Made by a program: the position numbers and the translations under genes. This document shows positions 12,112-20,866 of a DNA stretch of 64,000 nt, piece after piece (position 1 is the first letter of the stretch; every line of letters starts with the position of its first letter). The notes below the pieces were generated by a model that ran no database searches, had not been told where the DNA came from, and saw only the letters and a program-made list of their open reading frames with translations. Source of the DNA: Cytobacillus firmus DS1 (lineage in GTDB: Bacteria > Bacillota > Bacilli > Bacillales > Cytobacillaceae); NCBI RefSeq assembly GCF_000565285.1, contig NZ_APVL01000013.1:1-64000 (forward strand), given 5' to 3'.

Positions 12112-13301
12112 TCCGAATCTCCTTGAATAATTGGTTGTCCTTCTGCAATATTCTCAATAATTTGGAAATGTATTGCTATAGTTACTTTACCATTGTCAAT
12201 TGATTGGTGCAAAACTTTTTCTCCCTTAACTTTAGCATTTTCATCTAAGCTGCTTTTTATTTTTTTTCTTGCCAAATCTTTCGCAGCTTCAAAAGCCTCT
12301 TTATTGGAATATATTCTGGTGACTTGCTCTCTTTCACGGAATGTCTTATTTACATATGAAACAGGCAGTTCCCACTTCAGAAACTTTACTACTTTCTCAT
12401 TTTCCTCTAATTCATACTCTTCAAACTCCGGTTTACCAAATCCCCATATGGGGATCTCAAGATTTCCGATTGTGATGCTATGCTTAACTTTTTCATTGCC
12501 GCTGAAGACTTTGAATGTGCTCTTAAGCGGAAGAATGACTTCAGATTTATACCATGTTTCCCCGAAAACCTCCCCTTTTGAAGGAACAGTCTCCGTTTGG
12601 CCCTCTTTACCGATTATCCCTGAGACTAAAAGCTGTCCTGGCTGAACATGATCGTGAATATCGACGACCGGACGTCCTTCTTCAACAAACATTTCTACAA
12701 TGACAGCTTTCTTCTTGGCTACCAGATGACGCGGGCTTAAATACTCGGGTTTCTCAGGTTCATTTTTCTCAACTACCTGTAAATGGTAGGTTGTCCCTTT
12801 TAATTCCACGCCAACCCATGTTATTGCCTCAATATTGTTGGATAGCGTCCGCTGAATAGACTCCACGTTATTTACAAAGAACTGCAGCTTTCCTTTTTTA
12901 ACCCCCATCTTGTCCAACTCTTTGATGATCTGATATTCAGTCGCAGGATTTGCCCCCTTAATCTCTATGCCCCAAACCATATTGGATAAAAGGAGAATGA
13001 CTGCAAAAAACGCAAGGGCACCAGCTGCAAATCCGCTGTTTTTCAGCAGCCTTTTCATAAGGAACGGTGCTCCTGCCCGCTGCAGGAACTCGATTCTGCA
13101 ATCGCTGTTCCTGGCGTGGCTCCTTATTTTTTTTGCATCTTCCAATTTCATTTTGAAGGTGACTGATTGCGTGCCATGGTTCTTTACATTCCAGATGTTG
13201 ATTCCGCTCCGGGTAAGCGCATTAATAAATCTTTCTATTCCTTTCCCGCTTGCTTTAACTGTTACAAGGCCCCTGTAAAATTCGATCCACTGGTTCTTCA
13301 T
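12108..13301 (-). CDS. yqfD: Sporulation protein YqfD
   Basis: A 397-residue protein matching the YqfD sporulation family. It has one membrane segment at about residues 88-108, and most of the rest is predicted extracytoplasmic. In B. subtilis yqfD is expressed in the mother cell under SigE and is needed for efficient sporulation; the mechanism is unknown. It sits between yqfC and phoH with an ATGA overlap to phoH. Confidence 0.92.
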   Translation of the reverse strand: MKNQWIEFYRGLVTVKASGKGIERFINALTRSGINIWNVKNHGTQSVTFKMKLEDAKKIRSHARNSDCRIEFLQRAGAPFLMKRLLKNSGFAAGALAFFAVILLLSNMVWGIEIKGANPATEYQIIKELDKMGVKKGKLQFFVNNVESIQRTLSNNIEAITWVGVELKGTTYHLQVVEKNEPEKPEYLSPRHLVAKKKAVIVEMFVEEGRPVVDIHDHVQPGQLLVSGIIGKEGQTETVPSKGEVFGETWYKSEVILPLKSTFKVFSGNEKVKHSITIGNLEIPIWGFGKPEFEEYELEENEKVVKFLKWELPVSYVNKTFREREQVTRIYSNKEAFEAAKDLARKKIKSSLDENAKVKGEKVLHQSIDNGKVTIAIHFQIIENIAEGQPIIQGDSE

Positions 13302-13319
13302 TTCCTTCCCCCTGAATTC

Positions 13320-13610
13320 TTAATCAGTGTCTGTAATATAAGTTACTGAATCAATTTTTCCCTCGAGCAGTATTTCTTCCGGCAATATCGTTTTTATGAC
13401 GAAGGCTTTCCCTCTTATTAATAGCTGCCCCTGCTTTAATAGCAGTCTTAATTCCTTATCTGAAAAAGCCAGTAATCCCCTGTGGTTTTCTATATAGATA
13501 TGGATTTGCCCAATCATTGTAATGCGGGGCAGATCCATCATGACATCTTGAGGAAGCTCCATATTTTTAGTCATCCAGCCGCGGACGAATTGTCCCCACT
13601 TTTTTGCCAT
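13320..13610 (-). CDS. yqfC: Sporulation protein YqfC
   Basis: A 96-residue protein of the YqfC/YabP-like sporulation family, recognised by L-P-Q-D-V-M-M-D-L-P-R-I-T-M-I-G-Q and I-L-P-E-E-I-L-L-E-G. It is soluble, without a signal peptide. The ATG at 13610 follows AAAGGGGG; the frame could open at 13631 but that codon lies within or before the ribosome binding site. The ribosome binding site and the T-run just before the ATG are also the 3' arm and tail of the yqfB terminator, so read-through mRNA would hide this start. It pairs with yqfD. Confidence 0.92.
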   Translation of the reverse strand: MAKKWGQFVRGWMTKNMELPQDVMMDLPRITMIGQIHIYIENHRGLLAFSDKELRLLLKQGQLLIRGKAFVIKTILPEEILLEGKIDSVTYITDTD

Positions 13611-13660
13611 AAAAAAAGAACCCCCTTTCATCTCATATTTATGAAATGAACGAAGGTTCT
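13611..13660 (-). terminator. Terminator hairpin between yqfB and yqfC, containing the yqfC Shine-Dalgarno
   Basis: Outer arms AGAACC/GGTTCT and inner arms TTCATTTCAT/ATGAGATGAA form a long hairpin (13617-13660 on the plus strand), followed by seven Ts that run directly into the yqfC ATG. The AAAGGGGG ribosome binding site of yqfC lies in the 3' arm. It should end the SigW transcript and mask yqfC in any read-through RNA. Confidence 0.7.
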
Positions 13661-13672
13661 AGCACTTATTTT

Positions 13673-14152
13673 TTACCGCTTTCTGTTGAGAGACCTGTGA
13701 GGATTTTTTGATCTTGGAGGTCCAAGAATCTCGGACCAGATAATCCCGTCAACAAGCGACTGTTTCTGCGGCTCAAACTTTCCGGCTCCTGAGGCTTCCA
13801 CCGGGTATCCTGTTTTTGTATTGGCTGCTGTTCCCGATATTGCGCTTGCTTTTCTTTCAGCAGCTCTCTGCTGACTCTGGAGAGCCTTCATGCTTTGTTC
13901 TGCCTGCTGTTTGCGCTGTCTGTAATCTTCCTCTATTCTTCTGGATTTCTCGGTCAGCTTCCTTTTTTCCTCTTTCAGCACTTCGGCCAAAGCAGGATCT
14001 GCAGAAGTTCTTTCCTCCTGAGCCCGGTTCTCCTGCTGTACTGAACGGGGAGCCTGTTTAACGGGCTTCTCCTCCTTCTTTTTTTTGAAAAAGGAGGAAA
14101 TGAAAGCTATGACAGCAATTAGAATAAAAGGATTCTCCAATAAAAATTCCAA
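13673..14152 (-). CDS. yqfB: YqfB-like membrane-anchored hypothetical protein
   Basis: A 159-residue protein with one N-terminal membrane segment (residues 4-22, then K-K-K-K-E-E-K) followed by a long charged, Gln/Arg-rich stretch (about 40-110) likely to form a coiled coil and face the cytoplasm. Its C-terminal 25 residues (with L-V-D-G-I-I-W-S-E-I-L-G-P-P-R) look ordered. Position directly after floA matches B. subtilis yqfB, the third gene of the SigW-controlled yqeZ-floA-yqfB operon; sequence similarity is weaker than for its neighbours. Function unknown; membrane-microdomain association is inferred from context. Confidence 0.75.
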   Translation of the reverse strand: MEFLLENPFILIAVIAFISSFFKKKKEEKPVKQAPRSVQQENRAQEERTSADPALAEVLKEEKRKLTEKSRRIEEDYRQRKQQAEQSMKALQSQQRAAERKASAISGTAANTKTGYPVEASGAGKFEPQKQSLVDGIIWSEILGPPRSKNPHRSLNRKR

Positions 14153-14186
14153 GAGAGTTTCCTCCCTTCTCCCTTTATGGGATCAT

Positions 14187-15185
14187 TTAGTCATTTTTCC
14201 GGCCATTTTTGCCGTCGTCACTCATATTGCCGATTGAATCCCTCATTTCGGTATCAGCCGAGATGTTCTGGATATTCATATAGTCCATTACCCCAATATT
14301 TCCGGAACGCAGCGCTTCTGACATGGCAAGCGGCACCTGTGCCTCTGCTTCCACAACCTTCGCTCTCATTTCTTCAACACGGGCTTTCATTTCCTGTTCC
14401 TGAGCTACGGCCATAGCACGTCTTTCTTCGGCTTTAGCCTGGGCAATCTTCTTGTCTGCTTCTGCCTGTTCAGTCTGAAGTTCTGCACCAATATTTTTGC
14501 CGATATCCACATCCGCTATATCAATCGATAGAATTTCAAAAGCAGTGCCTGCATCCAGACCTTTTGAAAGAACAGTCTGAGAAATCATATCTGGATTCTC
14601 CAACACCTTCTTGTGATTATCCGAGGAACCAATTGTAGAAACGATCCCTTCACCTACCCGCGCAACGATTGTTTCCTCACCTGCACCTCCGACAAGGCGG
14701 TCAATATTGGCTCTTACAGTGATTCTGGCTTTTGCCTTAACTTCAATCCCATCCATTGCCACCCCTGCAATAAATGGTGTTTCAATTACTTTAGGATTAA
14801 CACTCATCTGAACAGCTTCCAGCACGTCACGGCCAGCCAGGTCAATGGCTGCGCTTCGTTCAAAGCTTAAATCAATATTTGCACGATGTGCTGCAATTAG
14901 GGCGTTTACCACCCTGTCTACATTACCTCCAGCCAAATAATGGCTCTCCAGCTGGTTTGTAGAGACATCTATTCCTGCTTTATGTGCCTTAATTAGTGGG
15001 TTAATAACACGGCTAGGTATAACCCGGCGAAGCCTCATTCCAATTAATGTAAAGATACTGACTCTGACACCAGCTGCCAATGCTGAGATCCACAGCATTA
15101 CCGGTACAAAGGTGAATAATATCCCAAGTAAAATGACACCAAGTACAACGGCAACCAGAATAGCTACGGTTCCTGCTTCTAACAT
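14187..15185 (-). CDS. floA: Flotillin-like protein FloA
   Basis: A 332-residue flotillin-like protein (YqfA). Two close N-terminal hydrophobic segments (about residues 5-48) form a membrane hairpin, followed by a PHB/SPFH domain and an Ala/Glu/Lys-rich coiled coil (about 230-290, with [10 protein letters not shown]). FloA organises functional membrane microdomains and membrane fluidity. It is cotranscribed with the NfeD protein gene yqeZ, its usual partner, from a SigW promoter, linking it to the envelope-stress and antimicrobial response. Confidence 0.96.
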   Translation of the reverse strand: MLEAGTVAILVAVVLGVILLGILFTFVPVMLWISALAAGVRVSIFTLIGMRLRRVIPSRVINPLIKAHKAGIDVSTNQLESHYLAGGNVDRVVNALIAAHRANIDLSFERSAAIDLAGRDVLEAVQMSVNPKVIETPFIAGVAMDGIEVKAKARITVRANIDRLVGGAGEETIVARVGEGIVSTIGSSDNHKKVLENPDMISQTVLSKGLDAGTAFEILSIDIADVDIGKNIGAELQTEQAEADKKIAQAKAEERRAMAVAQEQEMKARVEEMRAKVVEAEAQVPLAMSEALRSGNIGVMDYMNIQNISADTEMRDSIGNMSDDGKNGRKND

Positions 15186-15205
15186 ATTTCTACCTCCTGA
15201 AAATT

Positions 15206-16537
15206 TTATTTATCTAAATCAAGCTTAGATATTTCCCTTACAACAATACGTGAACCTTCTGCTTTAACGACTTTTACCATTGCCCCCTTGAGGATAAAGC
15301 CCCCTTCACTGACAACGTCAATCCGCTCATCCCCGATGACAACAGTCCCCGATGGCCTTAGAGCCGTAAGTGCATAGCCCTCAAGGCCAATCAGTTCAAG
15401 CCTGCTCTTATTTGATATATAGCCTTTTTCAGTATTTGTGCTATCGGTTAATATGATTTTTTTAAAGAATTTCATCTTTTTACCAAACACCTTTATCATT
15501 AATATAGATGCCAATATTGAAACTCCTATAGCAATTAAAATAGATATTCCCATATGAGCCACATTATCCGAAGCCAGGAACAGGCTCCCGAGTATTGCTG
15601 CTATACCGGCTATTCCCGCAATCCCTCCAGGAAGGAAAAACTCGGCTATGATTAAGCCAATGCCTATTATAAACAGAATTAAAGTCTCATATCCCGCCAG
15701 TCCGGCCACCATATGGCCATAAAAGAACAGAAGCAGGGACGATAAACCCATTAATCCAGGGATGCCGAATCCCGGTGAATACAGCTCGAGAACCAGCCCG
15801 AGGCTTCCAATAGATAATAGAATTGGTATGACGACAGGGTGGGTAATAAAACGGGCTGCCTTTTCTGCAAAGCTTTCATCAATTGTCTGTATATTAGCTT
15901 CATCAAATCTGAGCACTTTCAGTAATTCCGCTCTTGAATCCACTGTGCCTTCCGAATAGCCCACCTGCTCAGCCTGTTCAGCTGTGAGGGTAAGCAGCTT
16001 TCCTTTCGGTGCCCCCAATTCCGGCAGGTCAACCGATTCATCTGCCATAGCAAGGGCATAAACAGGATCTCTGTCCGTTTGTGAGGCCGCACTCTGCATT
16101 GCCGCAAACCAGTATGATTCTGCTTTCTTGCCAGCTGTATTTCCCTGCTGATCAATAATTGCGGCTGAACCTATTGTTGAACCCGGCACCATGTATATTT
16201 CATCGGTATTCAAAGCTATATAGGCACCTGCAGATAAGGCCTGCTTATTGACAAAAGAAATTGTTTTTACCTTTGTTGAGGTTAACAGCCTTCCAATTTG
16301 CCCGGCAGCATCTACTGCCCCTCCGGGTGTATTTATTTCAAATATTATAGCTGATGCATTTTCTTCTTCTGCTGTTTGCACCGCTCTGCTTAAAAATGCA
16401 TATAGCCCTTTTTCCACCGTTTCCTCGATAGGAACGATCAGTACTTTTTCTTTATCGGCTTTTCCTTGAATAGGGCTTCCCAGCAGCAGCAGAGCAAAAA
16501 ACAATGAAAAGGCGGTTATTGCTCTTCTGGCAGTCAA
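15206..16537 (-). CDS. yqeZ: NfeD family membrane-bound serine protease YqeZ
   Basis: A long NfeD-family (NfeD1b) protein of 443 residues. After a signal peptide (about 1-27) comes a ClpP/crotonase-like serine protease domain ([17 protein letters not shown] near the catalytic serine), then several membrane segments (about 215-350) and a C-terminal NfeD OB-fold. It is the customary partner of flotillins. The TTG at 16537 follows AAAGGGGGG. A longer frame from 16606 is impossible on the main transcript because it starts inside the SigW -35 box. B. subtilis YqeZ helps resist sublancin. Confidence 0.93.
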   Translation of the reverse strand: MTARRAITAFSLFFALLLLGSPIQGKADKEKVLIVPIEETVEKGLYAFLSRAVQTAEEENASAIIFEINTPGGAVDAAGQIGRLLTSTKVKTISFVNKQALSAGAYIALNTDEIYMVPGSTIGSAAIIDQQGNTAGKKAESYWFAAMQSAASQTDRDPVYALAMADESVDLPELGAPKGKLLTLTAEQAEQVGYSEGTVDSRAELLKVLRFDEANIQTIDESFAEKAARFITHPVVIPILLSIGSLGLVLELYSPGFGIPGLMGLSSLLLFFYGHMVAGLAGYETLILFIIGIGLIIAEFFLPGGIAGIAGIAAILGSLFLASDNVAHMGISILIAIGVSILASILMIKVFGKKMKFFKKIILTDSTNTEKGYISNKSRLELIGLEGYALTALRPSGTVVIGDERIDVVSEGGFILKGAMVKVVKAEGSRIVVREISKLDLDK

Positions 16538-16579
16538 AACTTTCCCCCCTTTAACCGTAAAATGACTTCTGTATGTATT

Positions 16580-16605
16580 TACGAATAAATCATTAAAAAG
16601 TTTCA
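16580..16605 (-). promoter_or_regulatory. SigW promoter of yqeZ-floA-yqfB
   Basis: Minus strand TGAAAC (16605-16600), a 16-base spacer and CGTA (16583-16580) match the SigW consensus exactly. Transcription should start near 16572, 35 bases before the TTG start of yqeZ. The same operon is a SigW regulon member in B. subtilis. Confidence 0.92.
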
Positions 16606-16691
16606 CTTTTATTTATTTCAAGATCTGCTCCAATTTTAGTATAACCTAGAAACAAATGTAATTCACTCCGCCTCCCCATTGCTGGGCAGAA

Positions 16692-16730
16692 AAGTAAAAA
16701 AGACCGTCAGCCATTGGCTTTCGGTCTTTT
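16692..16730 (-). terminator. Intrinsic terminator after yqeY
   Basis: Stem AAGACCG/CGGTCTT with an inner GCC/GGC pair (about 16699-16730), followed on the minus strand by TTTTTTAC. It closes rpsU-yqeY. Confidence 0.8.
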
Positions 16731-16741
16731 AATGCATAGTT

Positions 16742-17185
16742 TTATGAAAGGTGTTGTTGTACAAGTTTATTTATAAGTGAACCATCTGCTTTGCCTTTTA
16801 CCTTAGGCATGATAGCAGCCATCACTTTTCCCATATCAGCTTTTGAAGAAGCACCTGTTTCTGCGATTGTTTCTGCAACAATTTTTGAAACTTCATCTTC
16901 AGAGAGCTGTTTTGGCATATATAATTCGACATACTGAAGTTCAGTACGAATTTTTTCAACAAGATCTTCGCGACCTGCTTTTTCAAATTCATGGAGGGAA
17001 TCCTTGCGTTGTTTAACTTCGCGAGAAAGGACAGTTAGCTCCTGTTCTTCGTTTAGATCTTCGCCAAGCTTGATTGCTTCGTTCTGAAGCGAAGCTTTAA
17101 TCATACGAATAACAGTAAGCTTTTCTTTTTCTTTATTCCTCATCGCTTGTTTCATATCTTCATTTAAACGCTCGAGAAGACTCAT
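16742..17185 (-). CDS. yqeY: GatB/YqeY domain-containing protein
   Basis: A 147-residue YqeY family protein, related to the C-terminal tRNA-binding tail domain of GatB. It is helical and soluble, with the typical ending [10 protein letters not shown]. The ATG at 17185 (M-S-L-L-E-R-L-N) follows AGAGGG and matches homologues; the frame is open three codons further. It is cotranscribed with rpsU, 15 bases downstream. Role unknown; a tRNA or amidotransferase link is inferred from the domain. Confidence 0.93.
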   Translation of the reverse strand: MSLLERLNEDMKQAMRNKEKEKLTVIRMIKASLQNEAIKLGEDLNEEQELTVLSREVKQRKDSLHEFEKAGREDLVEKIRTELQYVELYMPKQLSEDEVSKIVAETIAETGASSKADMGKVMAAIMPKVKGKADGSLINKLVQQHLS

Positions 17186-17200
17186 TACATACACCCTCTC

Positions 17201-17374
17201 TTACCACTTACGCTTTCTAGCAGCCTCAGACTTTTTCTTACGTTTAATACTAGGTTTTTCGTAGAATTCGCGCTTTCTTGCTTCCTGCAAAGTACCAGTT
17301 TTTGATACTGAACGTTTGAAGCGACGAAGAGCATCTTCAAGCGATTCGTTTTTACGAACGACGGTTTTAGACAT
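17201..17374 (-). CDS. rpsU: 30S ribosomal protein S21
   Basis: A 57-residue, very basic protein starting [11 protein letters not shown] and ending [11 protein letters not shown], the classical bS21. It sits near the 3' end of 16S rRNA close to the anti-Shine-Dalgarno and helps initiation. The ATG at 17374 has GGAGGGAGG upstream; ten extra in-frame residues to 17404 were rejected. It is the first gene of rpsU-yqeY, driven by a near-consensus SigA promoter. Confidence 0.97.
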   Translation of the reverse strand: MSKTVVRKNESLEDALRRFKRSVSKTGTLQEARKREFYEKPSIKRKKKSEAARKRKW

Positions 17375-17441
17375 TCTCTTTCCCTCCCTCCGAGCACAAC
17401 ACACTTACATCAACAACATGGTTTATTCCATGTACCTTGCA

Positions 17442-17470
17442 ATTATAATATAACAGCTTATCAAGGTCAA
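17442..17470 (-). promoter_or_regulatory. SigA promoter of rpsU-yqeY
   Basis: Minus strand TTGACC (17470-17465), a 17-base spacer, then TATAAT (17447-17442). This is one of the best SigA matches in the window and fits a ribosomal protein gene. Confidence 0.88.
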
Positions 17471-17613
17471 CAGTATTTAGCCTGCTGTGGGATTGATTTT
17501 TATTAGTTTGTGATTATTTAGTACCCCAATCCTGACAAGCTAAACAATTTTTCGCACATAAGCATGTCCCGGGAGGGTGTTCCATAGTATTAATTGTAGG
17601 GGGTGAATGCTGC

Positions 17614-18534
17614 TTGGTCCAGCTTTTATTATTTTTTCTGCTAATCGGGTTATTTATTTATGGTATGACACTCTTAAGATCGGGCCTGTTTAATTTATCT
17701 GCCGGTTCATTAAAGAATTGGCTGGCAGTGATGACAAATTCACCTTGGAAAGGCACAGTTATTGGCACAATCGTCACAGCTGTCCTGCAGAGCAGTTCAG
17801 CGGTAATGATCATAACAATTGGAATGGTTTCTGCACGGATGCTGACTTTTCCCCAGACGATTGGCATCATATTAGGAACCAACATAGGAACAACATTTAC
17901 GACAGAATTAATCACTTTTAATATAGAATCGTATATTATTCCGCTTGCTGCTGCCGGAAGCATCCTGGCTGTACTGAAGAATAAGAGCTTGCGAAGCTCC
18001 GGTCTGGCCTTGCTTGGTTTATCAGCAGTTTTTGCTGCTATGCGGGGGTTTGAATATCTTGCTGGTTCTGTTAAAGATAATGATATGGTCAATCACTGGC
18101 TGCTTACTTTGGACGGGAATTATATGTTTGCGGCGGCTGCCGGCATTGTACTTACGGCGATCATCCAATCAAGCACAGCAACAACTGGAATTATCATGGG
18201 GTTTTTAACTGCTGGCACAATGGATTTGGATACTGGCATTGCCATAATGCTTGGGTCTAATATAGGTACATGCGCAGACGCATATTTAGCATCCATCGGT
18301 TCAGGAAAAGAAGCAAAACTGACTGCCTTTGCCCATATATGGCTGAACTTTTTGGGTGTCGCGGCCTTTTATCCTTTTATTCATGCCCTGGCTGTTTTCG
18401 GAGAGAGTGCAGCCAGTTCTCCAGATGTACAGCTTGCGCATATCAGTGTTTTATTTAATGTAATATCTTCTCTGCTTGTTCTTCCATTTGCAAATCAGTT
18501 TGGAAGATTTGTCATTAGACTGCACGGCCGATAA
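17614..18534 (+). CDS. yqeW: Na/Pi cotransporter family protein YqeW
   Basis: A 306-residue membrane protein of the NptA/PNaS family. It has about eight hydrophobic segments and the paired inverted-repeat motifs Q-S-S-S-A-V (about residue 59) and Q-S-S-T-A-T (about residue 188), which form the sodium and phosphate sites. It lacks the C-terminal PhoU-like domain of longer members. The TTG at 17614 follows AGGGGGTGA. It is the only plus-strand gene in the first 34 kb, convergent with deoC, and sits where B. subtilis has yqeW. Substrate (phosphate) is inferred. Confidence 0.88.
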   Translation: MVQLLLFFLLIGLFIYGMTLLRSGLFNLSAGSLKNWLAVMTNSPWKGTVIGTIVTAVLQSSSAVMIITIGMVSARMLTFPQTIGIILGTNIGTTFTTELITFNIESYIIPLAAAGSILAVLKNKSLRSSGLALLGLSAVFAAMRGFEYLAGSVKDNDMVNHWLLTLDGNYMFAAAAGIVLTAIIQSSTATTGIIMGFLTAGTMDLDTGIAIMLGSNIGTCADAYLASIGSGKEAKLTAFAHIWLNFLGVAAFYPFIHALAVFGESAASSPDVQLAHISVLFNVISSLLVLPFANQFGRFVIRLHGR

Positions 18535-18537
18535 AAA

Positions 18538-18572
18538 ATAAAAAATGCCGGGAAATCCCGGCATTTTCTTAC
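18538..18572. terminator. Bidirectional terminator between yqeW and deoC
   Basis: Perfect stem ATGCCGGGA/TCCCGGCAT (18545-18564) with T-rich tails on both strands. It serves the convergent genes yqeW and deoC. Confidence 0.88.
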
Positions 18573-18601
18573 AACAAGTATTATATATTTTGAATTTCGA
18601 T

Positions 18602-18670
18602 AACTGTCTAGCTCCAGGCGCCATCGGCTCGAGGTCATAAGCCGATAAACGGGCGCCTTCCGCTTTTCTT
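18602..18670 (+). repeat. Foldback repeat, copy 1 (between yqeW and deoC)
   Basis: The element begins AACTGTCTAGCTCC and ends CGCTTTTCTTA. Internal arms ATCGGCT/AGCCGAT and GGCGCC/GGCGCC let it fold on itself. It shares its two ends and a CTCGAGGTCA core with the elements at 30752 and 34483. Its right end runs into the deoC stop codon (18669-18671). Confidence 0.8.
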
Positions 18671-19340
18671 AGTAATCAGAATCGCTTGTTAAACCGTTGA
18701 CAATAGCAGCGCCAGAGCTTGCTCCAATTCTGGTTGCACCTGCATCTATCATTTTCTGTGCATCTTCTGCACTTCTTACTCCGCCCGAAGCTTTTACGCC
18801 AATATCAGGCCCGACCGTTTTTCTCATGAGGGAAATATCTTCAGCAGTTGCGCCGCCTGTTGAGAATCCTGTAGATGTTTTAACAAAGTCAGCACCAGCT
18901 TTTACAGATAGCTCACATGCTCTAACTTTTTCTTCTTCAGTCAGAAGGCAAGTTTCGATAATAACCTTGGTTAATGCTTTTCCTTTTGCAGCATCAACAA
19001 CCGCACGTATGTCCCGTTCAACCAGCTCATTGTCTCCGCTTTTTAAAGCGCCAATGTTAATTACCATATCTACTTCTGTTGCACCGTTTTCAATGGCATT
19101 CTTTGTTTCAAATGCTTTTGTTTCAGGTGTGGAAGCTCCCAGCGGGAAGCCGATTACTGTGCAGACCTTCACTTCTGTCCCGTTAAGCAAGTTGCTTGAA
19201 AGTTTAACCCATGCCGGATTAACACAAACAGATGCGAAATTGTATTCTTTTGCTTCGGCACAGATTTTTTCTATTTGGTCTTTTGTTGCATCGGCTTTTA
19301 GTAATGTATGATCGATCATTTTTGCTACGTTATTTGTCAT
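18669..19340 (-). CDS. deoC: Deoxyribose-phosphate aldolase
   Basis: A 223-residue class I aldolase (TIM barrel) that cleaves 2-deoxyribose 5-phosphate to acetaldehyde and glyceraldehyde 3-phosphate in deoxynucleoside catabolism. The Schiff-base lysine region [10 protein letters not shown] (about 145-155) and the second lysine in G-V-K-A-S-G-G-V-R are present. The ATG at 19340 follows AAGGAG; the frame extends to 19391 without a better start. It stands alone here, without nupC or pdp. A near-consensus CcpA site lies about 90 bases upstream. The stop codon abuts foldback repeat copy 1. Confidence 0.96.
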   Translation of the reverse strand: MTNNVAKMIDHTLLKADATKDQIEKICAEAKEYNFASVCVNPAWVKLSSNLLNGTEVKVCTVIGFPLGASTPETKAFETKNAIENGATEVDMVINIGALKSGDNELVERDIRAVVDAAKGKALTKVIIETCLLTEEEKVRACELSVKAGADFVKTSTGFSTGGATAEDISLMRKTVGPDIGVKASGGVRSAEDAQKMIDAGATRIGASSGAAIVNGLTSDSDY

Positions 19341-19427
19341 TTTAACTACTCCTTTTAAAAACAGTTGTACGTACCTCTTACATAATATCATTTAGATAAT
19401 AAAATATCGAGCACTATTTATTTTTTT

Positions 19428-19441
19428 TGTAATCGTTTTCG
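19428..19441 (-). promoter_or_regulatory. Candidate CcpA cre site upstream of deoC
   Basis: Minus strand CGAAAACGATTACA differs from the cre consensus TGWAANCGNTNWCA at one position and is near-palindromic. It lies about 90 bases before the deoC start. Catabolite repression of deoxynucleoside use is known in B. subtilis, so the site is plausible. Confidence 0.5.
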
Positions 19442-19472
19442 AAAGTAGTTTTCCCAATAGTTATTAATAAAT

Positions 19473-19505
19473 TTATAAAAAAAAAGAACTACCCTAAGGT
19501 AATTC
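19473..19505 (-). terminator. Terminator of the dnaK operon after mtaB
   Basis: 8-bp stem with one G-T pair (GAATTACC/GGTAGTTC, 19486-19505) followed by nine or more Ts on the minus strand. It lies directly after the mtaB stop. Confidence 0.88.
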
Positions 19506-19507
19506 CT

Positions 19508-20860
19508 TTAAACTGCTGCCTCTTCTGTTTCGTTCAATTCGTCAAGAACTCTAACAAATTGACCTTCACTATATGGGTAGCCGGCTTTTGTAATCTTAAC
19601 TTTTACAATCTGGCCGACCATTTCTTCTGCCGCCGGGAAGACGACTTTCAAGTAATTATCAGTGTAGCCGACAAATAAACTGCTGTCACTGCTTTCCTTA
19701 AAGCTTTCCTCCGGGATCACTTCAAGAACTTCGCCTTCATACTGAGATGCGTATTCTTTTGCAAGCTGATCTGATAATGCAATCAGGCGATGGACACGCT
19801 CGTTTTTAACCTCTTCATCAATCTGGTCGTCCATTCTTGCTGCAGGTGTTCCTGTACGCTTTGAATAAGGGAATACATGAAGCTCGGAAAATTTATGTTC
19901 TTTAATAAAGTTGTAGGTTTCCATAAATTCTTCTTCTGTTTCTCCCGGGAAGCCAACGATAACATCTGATGTAACAGCCAAACCTGGAAGAGCTTCCTTC
20001 AAGCGTTCAAGACGCTCAGCAAAAAATTCCATAGTATACTTGCGGCGCATTCTCTTAAGGACAGTGTTTGAGCCTGACTGTAGAGGAATGTGCAAGTGCC
20101 TTACAACAACCTTGGACTGATCCATAACTTTAATAACTTCATCGGTAATCTGGCTGGCTTCAATTGAAGAAATTCTTAAACGCTTAAGACCTTTTACCTG
20201 AGCTTCCAGATCCCTTAGAAGCATAGCCAGATTATAATCTTTCATGTCCTCGCCATATCCGCCTGTATGGATTCCAGTCAGAACGATTTCTTTATATCCG
20301 GCATCAACCAGCTGCTGGGCCTGGCGGATTACTTCTTTCGGATCCCTTGATCTCATTAAACCGCGCGCCCAGGGGATAATGCAAAATGTACAGAAGTTAT
20401 TGCAGCCTTCCTGAATTTTTAGGGAAGCTCTTGTCCGATCTGTAAATGCCGGAACATCAAGCTCTTCGTAAACACGATTCTTCATGATGTTACCAACACC
20501 ATTGATCGGCTGCCGTTCTTGTTTATACTGCTCGATATACTCAAGCATTTTTACTCGATCCTGGGTGCCAACAACGATATCCACTCCAGGAATAGCCATA
20601 ATTTCAGCCGGTGAGGTTTGTGCATAACAGCCCGTTACACAGATAACCGCATCAGGGTTTTTCCTGATTGCCCTTCTGATTACCTGGCGGCTTTTCTTAT
20701 CACCAGTATTTGTAACGGTACATGTATTAATCACATAAACATCTGAAACGGATTCGAAGTCTGTCCGTTCATAGCCAGCTTCTTTGAACAGCTGCCAAAT
20801 GGCTTCTGTTTCGTAATGATTGACTTTGCAGCCAAGTGTATGAAATGCAACTGCAGGCAT
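19508..20860 (-). CDS. mtaB: tRNA (N6-threonylcarbamoyladenosine(37)-C2)-methylthiotransferase
   Basis: A 450-residue radical SAM methylthiotransferase (YqeV/MtaB) that converts t6A37 to ms2t6A37 in tRNA-Lys. It has the N-terminal UPF0004 domain with three cluster cysteines (near 11, 47 and 77), the radical SAM motif C-N-N-F-C-T-F-C (about 153-160) and a C-terminal TRAM domain. Length is normal. It is the last gene of the heat-shock operon, seven bases after rsmE, as in B. subtilis. Confidence 0.96.
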   Translation of the reverse strand: MPAVAFHTLGCKVNHYETEAIWQLFKEAGYERTDFESVSDVYVINTCTVTNTGDKKSRQVIRRAIRKNPDAVICVTGCYAQTSPAEIMAIPGVDIVVGTQDRVKMLEYIEQYKQERQPINGVGNIMKNRVYEELDVPAFTDRTRASLKIQEGCNNFCTFCIIPWARGLMRSRDPKEVIRQAQQLVDAGYKEIVLTGIHTGGYGEDMKDYNLAMLLRDLEAQVKGLKRLRISSIEASQITDEVIKVMDQSKVVVRHLHIPLQSGSNTVLKRMRRKYTMEFFAERLERLKEALPGLAVTSDVIVGFPGETEEEFMETYNFIKEHKFSELHVFPYSKRTGTPAARMDDQIDEEVKNERVHRLIALSDQLAKEYASQYEGEVLEVIPEESFKESSDSSLFVGYTDNYLKVVFPAAEEMVGQIVKVKITKAGYPYSEGQFVRVLDELNETEEAAV

Positions 20861-20866
20861 CTAAAT

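Noticed and set aside
18697-19311. 204-codon plus-strand ORF antisense to deoC
   Set aside because: Shadow of the deoC coding bias; Ser/Pro/Ala-rich composition and no ribosome binding site.
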